The position numbers and the translations under genes were made by a program. This document shows, one piece after another, positions 1 to 5,161 of a DNA stretch of 6,537 bases. The notes beneath the pieces are model-generated. The model was not told where the DNA came from, did no database searches, and saw only the letters and a program-made list of their open reading frames with translations. The stretch is from Modestobacter sp. (GTDB lineage Bacteria; Actinomycetota; Actinomycetes; Mycobacteriales; Geodermatophilaceae): contig JAOPVN010000226.1 of the NCBI GenBank assembly GCA_025966175.1, positions 1-6,537 on the forward strand, given 5' to 3'. The stretch's first letter is position 1, and each line of letters starts with the position of its first letter.

Positions 1-380
1 GTGCCGGGAAGGTGGGCCACGACGCGGCGACCGCCGGCCTGCTGCTCGCCGTCGCCGCCGCCGCGCTGGGTGGGGGACCGGTGGTCACCGCCGTCCTGCG
101 GGCGGCCGATCCCGGCGCCGGGCCGGAGCGTCGCCGGGCGTCGGACCCCGAGGTGCTGCGCGGCGGGGCGTGGATCGGCGTCCTGGAGCGCACCGCCATC
201 GCGGCGACCGTGCTCGCCGGCTGGCAGGAGGGCCTCGCCGTCCTCATCGCCGTGAAGGGGCTGGGCCGGTTCAACGAGCTCAAGGCGCCGGTCGCCGCCG
301 AGCGCTTCATCATCGGCACCCTGGCCAGCGGCCTGTGGGCGATCGGCTGCGTCGGCGTCGCCGTCCTCCTCCGCCGCTAG
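1..380 (+). CDS. Small integral membrane protein, 3' part (possible DUF3307-like C-terminus)
   Basis: The reading frame is open from the window's left edge (first full codon at base 3) to TAG at 378-380, giving 125 visible residues. A GTG at 12 could be a start, but no Shine-Dalgarno sequence precedes it and the frame continues upstream, so I treat the gene as cut by the window edge. Three hydrophobic segments are visible: an Ala/Leu-rich stretch near residues 11-35, one around the GVLERTAIAATVLAGW region, and a last one from FIIGTLASGLWA to the end, which closes with two arginines. The order of motifs (IGVLERT, LIAVKGLGRF, ELK, then ERFIIGTLAS) resembles, from memory, the C-terminal part of DUF3307 membrane proteins. 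That family has no established function. The gene converges on the murA-like gene with a hairpin repeat between them. Coding status is fairly sure; the family is a guess. Confidence 0.7.
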   Translation, partial: AGKVGHDAATAGLLLAVAAAALGGGPVVTAVLRAADPGAGPERRRASDPEVLRGGAWIGVLERTAIAATVLAGWQEGLAVLIAVKGLGRFNELKAPVAAERFIIGTLASGLWAIGCVGVAVLLRR

Positions 381-383
381 GCG

Positions 384-445
384 GTGTGGCCCCTCTGCAG
401 GGGCCCGCGCCGAGCCTGCGAGGCGTGGGGGGCAGAGGGGTCCTT
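384..445. repeat. Intergenic hairpin repeat, copy 1 (likely bidirectional terminator)
   Basis: This 62-bp element fills the gap between two convergent genes. Its outer arms, CCCCTCTGC at 390-398 and GCAGAGGGG at 432-440, pair perfectly over 9 bp. A smaller stem, GCCT/AGGC, sits in the middle near 415-425. A competing local hairpin, GGCCCC-TCTGCA-GGGGCC (388-405), could form instead. A close relative lies at 5018-5078. Read on the minus strand the element begins AAGGACC, and its first two A's are the last two bases of the murA-like gene's TAA stop. There is no long T run, as is common for actinobacterial terminators. The structure is seen directly; the terminator role is inferred from position. 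Confidence 0.7.
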
Positions 446-1994
446 AATCGGTGAAGACCTCGATCTGCGCGCCCATCTCGACCAGTCGCTCGTAGAGCTG
501 CTCGTAACCGCGGGCGATGATGTCGACGTTGCGCAGCACCGAGTTGCCCTTGGCCGCCAGCATTGCCAGCAGGATGCAGACCGCCGGCCGCAACGCCGGC
601 GGGCAGACGATCTCCGCCGCCGACCACCGGGTCGGCCCTTCCACCAGCACCCGGTGCGGGTCGAGCAGCCGCACGTCGGCGTTCAGCCGGGTCAGGTCGG
701 AGAGGTGGATCGCCCGGTTGTCGTAGACCCAGTCGTGGATCAGCGTGCTGCCGGTGGCGGTCGCGGCGATGACCGCGAAGAACGGCAGGTTGTCGATGTT
801 CAGCCCGGGGAACGGCATCGGGTGCACCTTGTCGATCGGTGCCCGCAGCTGCGAGGGGTGGATCGTGACGTCGACCAGCCGGGTCCGGCCGTTGTCGGCC
901 GGGTACTCCGGCGACAGGTCGAAGCGGAGCCCCATCTCGGCCAGGATCGCCAGCTCGATCTCCAGGAACTCGATCGGCGCGCGCCGCACGGTGAGCTCGG
1001 AGTTGGTGACGATGCCCGCGGTCAGCAGGCTCATCGCCTCGACCGGGTCCTCGCTCAGCGGGTAGTCGACGTCGGCGTCCAGCACGGCCTTCCCGGTGAC
1101 CACCAGCGTCGTCGTCCCGAAACCCTGGATGCGCACGCCGAGCAGCTCCAGGTACAGGCACAGGTCCTGGACCATGTAGTTCGGGCTGGCGTTGCGGATC
1201 GTGGTCGTCCCGTCGTGCCGGGCGGCGGCCAGCAGCGCGTTCTCGGTCACCGTGTCGCCGCGCTCGGTCAGCACGATGGCGCGGTCGCGGGACTCCGGCC
1301 GGCTGACCGTGGCGTGGTACTCCCCGGCGTGCGCCTCGACCTCCAGGCCGAAGGGGCGCAGCGCGATCATGTGCGGCTCGACGGTGCGGGGGCCCAGGTC
1401 GCAGCCCCCGGCGTAGGGCAGCTGGAACTCCTGCGCCCGGTGCAGCAGCGGGCCCAGGAACATGATGATGCTGCGGGTGCGGCGGGCGGCATCGGCGTCG
1501 ATCGCCGAGAGGTCGAGCTCCTCGGGGACCACGAGCGTCAGGTCGCGGCCGGCGGCGTCCCAGGTCGCCGAGACGCCGATCGAAGTCAGCACGTCCAGGA
1601 TCCGGTCGACCTCGACGATCCGGGACCCGTTCCGCAGCGTCGTCCGGCCGCGGTTGAGCAGCGCGGCGCACAGCAGCGCGACCGCGGCGTTCTTCGACGA
1701 CTTCACCGTCACGCTGCCGTGCAGAGGAGTGCCGCCGCTGACCCGCAGGTGGGTCGGGCCGGACCGGGACCGCCCCACGGTGATCAGCTCGCTGTCCAGC
1801 GCGGCCGAGAGCCGGCCCAGCAGTTCCAGGGTGAGGTTCTGGTTGCCCTGCTCGATCCGGGCGATCGCGCTCTGGCTGGTGCCCAGCCGCTCGGCGAGCT
1901 GGGCCTGGGTGAGGCCGTGGTGCCGCCGCGCGTCGCGCACGAGGGCGCCGATCTGCCGCAGGGACTGGCCGGTGGTGTCGTCGGTGAGCGTCAT
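444..1994 (-). CDS. murA: HTH (XRE) - MurA fusion: UDP-GlcNAc 1-carboxyvinyltransferase family protein
   Basis: The protein has 516 residues, against about 420 for ordinary MurA. Residues about 12-66 form a Cro/C1-type helix-turn-helix (LTQAQLAERLGTSQSAIARIEQG at its core). The enolpyruvyl transferase domain runs from about 82 to the end. MurA transfers enolpyruvate from PEP to UDP-GlcNAc, the first committed step of peptidoglycan synthesis, in the cytoplasm. Using E. coli MurA numbering from memory, the following are kept: K22/N23 (K101/N102), R91 (R174), catalytic C115 (C198, in GGCDLGPR), R120 (R203), D305 (D401), R331 (R427), R371 (R469) and R397 (R495). Several UDP-GlcNAc-side positions differ: K160 is E244, S162 is G246, E188 is N272 and D369 is A467. 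The ATG at 1994 is chosen because the HTH starts soon after it and a promoter-like element lies just upstream. The reading frame stays open further upstream to 2537, but that part runs antisense to the next gene. This is probably a second, specialised paralogue; its true substrate is uncertain. Confidence 0.88.
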   Translation of the reverse strand: MTLTDDTTGQSLRQIGALVRDARRHHGLTQAQLAERLGTSQSAIARIEQGNQNLTLELLGRLSAALDSELITVGRSRSGPTHLRVSGGTPLHGSVTVKSSKNAAVALLCAALLNRGRTTLRNGSRIVEVDRILDVLTSIGVSATWDAAGRDLTLVVPEELDLSAIDADAARRTRSIIMFLGPLLHRAQEFQLPYAGGCDLGPRTVEPHMIALRPFGLEVEAHAGEYHATVSRPESRDRAIVLTERGDTVTENALLAAARHDGTTTIRNASPNYMVQDLCLYLELLGVRIQGFGTTTLVVTGKAVLDADVDYPLSEDPVEAMSLLTAGIVTNSELTVRRAPIEFLEIELAILAEMGLRFDLSPEYPADNGRTRLVDVTIHPSQLRAPIDKVHPMPFPGLNIDNLPFFAVIAATATGSTLIHDWVYDNRAIHLSDLTRLNADVRLLDPHRVLVEGPTRWSAAEIVCPPALRPAVCILLAMLAAKGNSVLRNVDIIARGYEQLYERLVEMGAQIEVFTD

Positions 1995-2002
1995 CGGGCG
2001 GC

Positions 2003-2031
2003 ACGATATCTCACAGATGAGATCCGGTCGA
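2003..2031 (-). promoter_or_regulatory. Candidate promoter of the HTH-MurA gene
   Basis: On the minus strand a -10-like TATCGT (2008-2003, matching TANNNT) lies 8 nt before the ATG at 1994. A weak -35-like TCGACC (2031-2026) lies 17 nt further upstream. No Shine-Dalgarno sequence precedes the ATG, so the transcript would be leaderless or nearly so. This is inferred from sequence pattern only. Confidence 0.4.
2008..2023. promoter_or_regulatory. Candidate operator: perfect 6-4-6 inverted repeat
   Basis: The sequence ATCTCA-CAGA-TGAGAT is a perfect inverted repeat with 6-bp arms and a 4-bp spacer. It lies 13 bp upstream of the HTH-MurA start codon and almost exactly fills the spacer between the proposed -35 and -10. 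It is AT-rich compared with its surroundings. Cro/C1-type regulators usually bind short dyads of this kind and often repress their own gene, so the adjacent HTH fusion is the natural candidate to bind it. Binding is inferred. Confidence 0.45.
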
Positions 2032-2243
2032 TCTGGTGCTCGAGCCCGGTGGGAGGTCGTGCGGTATGAGCTGGTCATGGGTCGTGGCCTGGCTGATCCG
2101 GCAGCGCGTAGCCCCGTGGGCAGGGAGGACTCGTGGACCAACGGGAGCCGCCGGAACCGGAGCCGAGCCGCCCGGGTGCCGGGCGGTCGCGCACCGGACA
2201 TGATGGGGACGCCGACCCGGCACCCGCCTGCGAGGGAGAACCT

Positions 2244-2792
2244 GTGTCCGAGACCCCGGCACCCACCGGTGCCGCCGCCCATCCTGACCTGCTGGCCATC
2301 TACTGCAACGACCACATCGCCTCGGCGGCCGGCGGCATCGAACTGGTGGGCCGGATGGTCGGCGCACACAAGGGGACGCCGTACGAGGCCCGGCTGCGCC
2401 AGTTGCTCGACGAGCTGAAGCAGGAGAAGACCGACCTCATCGCCACCACCCGGGCCCTCGGGCTGCCGGTGCGCCAGTACAAGCAGGTGGCCGTGTGGTT
2501 CGCGGAGAAGGCCAGCCGGGTCAAGCTCAACGGACATCTGCTCAGCCGGTCACCGCTGAGCTCACTGGTGGAGTTCGAGTTCCTGGCCTCCGCCGTCCGC
2601 GGCAAGCGCAGCGGCTTCGAGACCCTGCGGATCGCCGCCGAGGGCGACCCCCGGATCGACAAGGTGCTCTTCGACGCGCTGATCGAGCAGGCGAACCGGC
2701 AGTACCGCTGGCTCACCGACGTGCGCCGGGAGGTGGCCGCGGAGCTCTTCGGCGGTGACCCGGCCGTGCTGGCGGGCGTCGCCGACGCCTGA
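2244..2792 (+). CDS. Conserved hypothetical all-helical actinobacterial protein
   Basis: The protein has 182 residues from the GTG at 2244, which has a strong Shine-Dalgarno sequence (GAGGGAG at 2232-2238, 5 nt spacing). An in-frame GTG at 2133 also has a good site (GGGAGG at 2123-2128) and would add 37 residues. That extension is Pro/Gly/Arg-rich and its third codon positions are less GC-biased, so I prefer 2244. After a short Ala/Pro-rich tail, the protein is predicted to be helices only: roughly residues 14-43 (with NDHIASAAGGIEL), 47-72, 76-98, 105-131 and 137-168. There is no signal peptide or membrane segment. The conserved-looking SRVKLNGHLLSRSPLS stretch matches my memory of uncharacterised actinobacterial proteins of the same length. 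It could be a helix bundle of ferritin-like shape, but I see no ExxH metal motif. The gene is divergent from the HTH-MurA gene across a 249-bp gap. Function is unknown. Confidence 0.82.
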   Translation: MSETPAPTGAAAHPDLLAIYCNDHIASAAGGIELVGRMVGAHKGTPYEARLRQLLDELKQEKTDLIATTRALGLPVRQYKQVAVWFAEKASRVKLNGHLLSRSPLSSLVEFEFLASAVRGKRSGFETLRIAAEGDPRIDKVLFDALIEQANRQYRWLTDVRREVAAELFGGDPAVLAGVADA

Positions 2793-2830
2793 GCGCGCGG
2801 ACCGGCGCGGCCGCAGGTAGACACGGGGGC

Positions 2831-3583
2831 ATGTGCCACGACCACGACAGCCGCCCGCCCGCACCACCTCGTTCCGGGGACGTCGCCGAGCGCGGCACCC
2901 TCACGCTGACCGCCGCCGACGGCAACCGCTTCTCCGCGGCCTACGCCGCGCCGGCCATCCCAGCGCGGGCCGGGGTGGTCATCCTCCCCGACATCCGCGG
3001 TCTGCACCCGTACTACGTCGCGCTGGCGGAGCGGTTCGCCGAGGCCGGCGTGGCCGCGGTCGCGATCGACTACTTCGGGCGCACCGCGGGGGTGGCAGCC
3101 ACCGGCACCCGCGAGGAGGACTTCGACTGGCAGACCCACATCCCGCAGACCACCCCCGCCGGGGTCGACGCCGACACCACCGCGGGCATCGAGTACCTGC
3201 GCAGCCGCACCGAGCCGACGCTGCCGGTGATCACCGTGGGCTTCTGCTTCGGCGGCAGCCACGCCTGGCGGCAGTCCGCCGGTGACCTGGACCTGGCCGG
3301 CAGCGCCGGGTTCTACGGGCGCCCCAGCATGGTGGGGGAGGCCGCCGCGGCCGCGCACAAGCCGGTCGTGATGATCATCGCCGGAGCCGACGCGGCCACC
3401 CCGCTGGAGGAGCAGCGCGAGCTCGCCGCGACGATGCGCGGGGCCGGTGCCGACGTCGACGAGGTCGTCTACGAAGGGGCGCCGCACTCGTTCTTCGACC
3501 GCGCCTTCGGCGAGTGGGCCGAGGCCTGCCAGGACGCCTGGCGGCACGTGCTCGCGCTCACCGACCGGGTCTCCGCCCGCTGA
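2831..3583 (+). CDS. Dienelactone hydrolase family protein
   Basis: This is a 250-residue alpha/beta hydrolase of the dienelactone hydrolase family, about the usual length. The catalytic triad is visible: nucleophile C139 in GFCFGG, D187 in AGADAATP, and H219 in GAPHSFF. The conserved acidic residue near the first strand (E36 in the classical Pseudomonas enzyme) appears as D54 in LPDIRGLHPYY. There is no signal peptide, so the protein is cytoplasmic. The classical enzyme hydrolyses dienelactone in chloroaromatic breakdown, but many actinobacterial members have unknown substrates. No chlorocatechol genes lie next to this one, so the family name is safer than a reaction. The N-terminus MCHDHD carries a small Cys/His cluster. 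The ATG at 2831 is preceded by GGGGG rather than a full Shine-Dalgarno sequence; TAGACA at 2818-2823, 7 nt before the ATG, could be a -10 for a leaderless transcript. The gene begins 38 bp after the helical protein gene and may also be co-transcribed with it. Confidence 0.88.
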   Translation: MCHDHDSRPPAPPRSGDVAERGTLTLTAADGNRFSAAYAAPAIPARAGVVILPDIRGLHPYYVALAERFAEAGVAAVAIDYFGRTAGVAATGTREEDFDWQTHIPQTTPAGVDADTTAGIEYLRSRTEPTLPVITVGFCFGGSHAWRQSAGDLDLAGSAGFYGRPSMVGEAAAAAHKPVVMIIAGADAATPLEEQRELAATMRGAGADVDEVVYEGAPHSFFDRAFGEWAEACQDAWRHVLALTDRVSAR

Positions 3584-3631
3584 GGTCGCGGCCGGCCCGT
3601 GCCGTCCCAGCGGCGGCCGGGCCGGCCGACC
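3584..3631. terminator. Strong GC hairpin directly after the dienelactone hydrolase stop
   Basis: GGCCGGCCCG (3590-3599) pairs perfectly with CGGGCCGGCC (3618-3627). Outside it, GGTC (3584-3587) pairs with GACC (3628-3631), with a 2-nt GC bulge. The loop is 18 nt. It starts on the base after the stop codon and ends four bases before the ankyrin gene's -10-like element. There is no T run, so this is a probable actinobacterial-style terminator inferred from structure and position. Confidence 0.55.
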
Positions 3632-3634
3632 ACC

Positions 3635-3649
3635 TACCCTCGATCCGTG
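3635..3649 (+). promoter_or_regulatory. Leaderless-type -10 element before the ankyrin gene
   Basis: TACCCT (3635-3640) matches the actinobacterial TANNNT -10 pattern and lies 6 nt before the GTG at 3647. Transcription would therefore begin at or next to the start codon. No Shine-Dalgarno sequence is present, which supports this start over the GTG at 3599, which lies inside the hairpin. No clear -35 is seen. Confidence 0.5.
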
Positions 3650-4036
3650 AGCGAACCGATCGACCCGGGTGTCATCGCACTGGCCGCGAAGGTCTTCGAC
3701 CTGGCGCGAGAGGGCGACACCGAGCAGCTGGCCGCCTACCTCGAGGCCGGGGTGCCGGCGAACCTGACCAACGACAAGGGCGACACGCTGCTGATCCTGG
3801 CCGCCTACCGCGGGCACACGGAGACCGTGGCCGCCCTGCTCGAGCGCGGCGCGGACCACTCCCGGGCCAACGACCGGGGGCAGACCCCGCTGGCGGCCGC
3901 CGTCTTCAAGCAGTCGGCCGACACCGTCCGGGCGCTGCTCGCCGCCGGCGCGGACCCCGACGGCGGTCAGCCCAGCGCCCGGGCGACCGCCCAGTTCTTC
4001 GAACTGCCGGAGATGACCGCCCTGCTGGACGCCTGA
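3647..4036 (+). CDS. Small ankyrin-repeat protein
   Basis: The protein has 129 residues and consists almost entirely of ankyrin repeats. Repeat-like units start near residue 12 (AAKVFDLAREGDTEQLAAYLEAG), 45 (GDTLLILAAYRGHTETVAAL), 78 (GQTPLAAAVFKQSADTVRAL) and a shortened one near 111 (ARATAQFFELPEMTALL). The second and third show the typical TPLxxAxxxGHxxxVxxLLxxGAD pattern. There is no signal peptide or membrane segment, so the protein is probably cytoplasmic and binds a partner protein. Small ankyrin proteins of this type are common in actinobacteria and their partners are mostly unknown. The GTG at 3647 is favoured by the leaderless -10 and because the first repeat begins soon after. A GTG at 3599 in the same frame would add a Pro/Arg-rich tail that overlaps the hairpin. 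The 3' end lies 7 bp from the convergent dioxygenase stop, with no terminator between them. Confidence 0.87.
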   Translation: MSEPIDPGVIALAAKVFDLAREGDTEQLAAYLEAGVPANLTNDKGDTLLILAAYRGHTETVAALLERGADHSRANDRGQTPLAAAVFKQSADTVRALLAAGADPDGGQPSARATAQFFELPEMTALLDA

Positions 4037-4043
4037 CCGGCGC

Positions 4044-4991
4044 TCAGCCCACCGGCGGGGTGCCGTGGGTGTGGAAGGACTCGATCGTCTTCAACCCCCA
4101 CGCCTGGCCCTTCGCCCGCTCGGCCTCGGTCCAGTCGACCGGCTGCCAGTCCGGGGCCAGCACCAGCCGCGCGCCGGCGTTGCACATCTCGATCCGGTTG
4201 CCGCCCGGCTCGTAGACGTAGAGGAACAGCGTCTGCTGGATGGCGTGCTTGTGCGGGCCGGTCTCGATGAAGACGCCCTGGTCCAGCGCGATGTCGGCGG
4301 CCCGCAGGATGTCGGCGCGGGTGTCGACGGCGAAGGCGATGTGGTGCAGCCGGCCCGAGGTGCCGGTGCGGTCGCGGGTGTAGACGGCGTCGTAGCCCTT
4401 GTTGGTGAACGTCGTCCAGCTGCCGGCGATCTCGCCGTCGTCCAGCACGATCTGCTCGGTGACCAGCGCGCCCAGGGTGTCGCGGAGGAAGTCCCGGTTG
4501 GCCGGCACGTCGACGCCGAGCCAGTTGATGTGGTCCAGCCGCCGCACGCTGACCCCGCGCGCCGGATAGGCCTGGGCCTGGTTCTTCAGCGACGGCGCGA
4601 GCTCGGGCGGCGGGGAGTACCACTCGGTCTCGTAGTACACGCCGATCTCGTGGCCGTCGGGGGTGCGGCAGACGTAGGTCGGCCCGTACCCGGGGTCCCC
4701 GTCCGCCCAGCCCACGCCCAGCCCGGCGGCCTCGGCCGCCGCGACCCGGCGCTGCAGGGCCTCCGGGCTGCTGGCGCGGAGGTTGGTCCGCCCGACGCCG
4801 GAGGTGCTGTGCCCGGTGAGCTTGATCGTGGTGGTCTCGTAGTCGTCCCAGGCCCGCAGGTACACCGAGTCGCCCTCGGTGCTGGTCTGCGTCAGCCCCA
4901 GGTAGCGGATGAAGAACTCGACGCTCTCGGCCAGCACGGGGGTGCGCAGCTCCACGTGCGCGAGGTGGGCGATGTCGTGCAGCGGGGGCAC
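4044..4991 (-). CDS. Type I extradiol ring-cleavage dioxygenase (catechol 2,3-dioxygenase-like)
   Basis: The protein has 315 residues, the usual size for a two-domain vicinal-oxygen-chelate extradiol dioxygenase (VOC domains about 8-125 and 150-270). Such enzymes use Fe(II) and O2 to open a catecholic ring next to the diol. The 2-His-1-carboxylate ligands are visible: H154 in RLDHINW, H217 in RLHHIAF and E268 in GNRIEMC. Compared with Pseudomonas XylE from memory, H246 and Y255 are matched by H249 and Y258, but the acid-base H199 aligns with Y200 in NKGYDAVY. The C-terminus (SFHTHGTPPV) matches my memory of actinobacterial and Bacillus-type catechol 2,3-dioxygenases. The GTG start at 4991 has a near-ideal Shine-Dalgarno sequence, AAGGAG at 5003-4998, 6 nt away. 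Upstream lie two hairpin repeats and then galD. The natural substrate could be catechol or a substituted catechol and cannot be read from the sequence. Confidence 0.82.
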   Translation of the reverse strand: MPPLHDIAHLAHVELRTPVLAESVEFFIRYLGLTQTSTEGDSVYLRAWDDYETTTIKLTGHSTSGVGRTNLRASSPEALQRRVAAAEAAGLGVGWADGDPGYGPTYVCRTPDGHEIGVYYETEWYSPPPELAPSLKNQAQAYPARGVSVRRLDHINWLGVDVPANRDFLRDTLGALVTEQIVLDDGEIAGSWTTFTNKGYDAVYTRDRTGTSGRLHHIAFAVDTRADILRAADIALDQGVFIETGPHKHAIQQTLFLYVYEPGGNRIEMCNAGARLVLAPDWQPVDWTEAERAKGQAWGLKTIESFHTHGTPPVG

Positions 4992-5017
4992 AGGACTCTC
5001 CTTCGAGTCGGTCTGTC

Positions 5018-5078
5018 GTGTGGCCCTCCTGCAGGGGCCCGTCGCGAGCGTGCGAGCGATGGGGGCAGGAGGGTCCTT
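5018..5078. repeat. Intergenic hairpin repeat, copy 2
   Basis: This 61-bp element is clearly homologous to the one at 384-445. The outer arms CCCTCCTGC (5024-5032) and GCAGGAGGG (5065-5073) pair perfectly over 9 bp. Relative to copy 1, two base pairs are swapped in both arms together, so pairing is maintained. An alternative local stem, GGCCC/GGGCC (5022-5039), is again possible. It lies 15 bp upstream of the dioxygenase Shine-Dalgarno sequence. A read-through transcript from galD would therefore carry it in the leader of the dioxygenase message. Role inferred: terminator or attenuator. Confidence 0.7.
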
Positions 5079-5103
5079 CTGCCAGTCGTCGGTGATGGGA
5101 GGA

Positions 5104-5161
5104 GTGGCCTCGTCCCGAGGCTCACCCCGAGCTCGCGAGGGGTGAGGAGGACGGGGTCCTT
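5104..5161. terminator. Double-hairpin repeat-like element abutting the galD stop
   Basis: This 58-bp element has two perfect hairpins: CTCACCCC (5121-5128) with GGGGTGAG (5139-5146) around a 10-nt loop, and CCTCG (5108-5112) with CGAGG (5116-5120) around a 3-nt loop. Its ends match the two other repeats (AAGGACCC at one end and GGCCAC at the other, minus strand), but the middle differs, so it looks like a second subtype. The first A of AAGGACC is the last base of the galD TGA stop. A terminator for the galC-galD transcript is the simplest reading. Confidence 0.65.

Noticed and set aside
384..445. Hairpin repeats as CRISPR or insertion-sequence ends
   Set aside because: There are no regularly spaced copies with spacers, no transposase gene nearby, and the copies are single intergenic hairpins.
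384..2069. Long plus-strand open frame antisense to the HTH-MurA gene, and another minus-strand frame at 310-2004
   Set aside because: These are shadow frames typical of high-GC DNA. Their translations are low-complexity and Arg/Pro/Gly/Gln-rich with no recognisable domain, while the MurA frame contains all the family motifs.
1995..2537. N-terminal extension of the HTH-MurA frame up to 2537
   Set aside because: The extension reads antisense through the helical protein gene, crosses the inverted repeat and promoter-like element, and has no relation to MurA or HTH proteins.
2831..2848. MCHDHD N-terminus of the hydrolase as a metal site
   Set aside because: A Cys and two His in six residues is too little to claim metal binding, and the catalytic triad needs no metal.
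2300..3859. 519-codon minus-strand open frame across the helical protein, hydrolase and ankyrin genes
   Set aside because: It spans three well-supported plus-strand genes and shows no domain. The plus-strand frames carry catalytic and repeat motifs.
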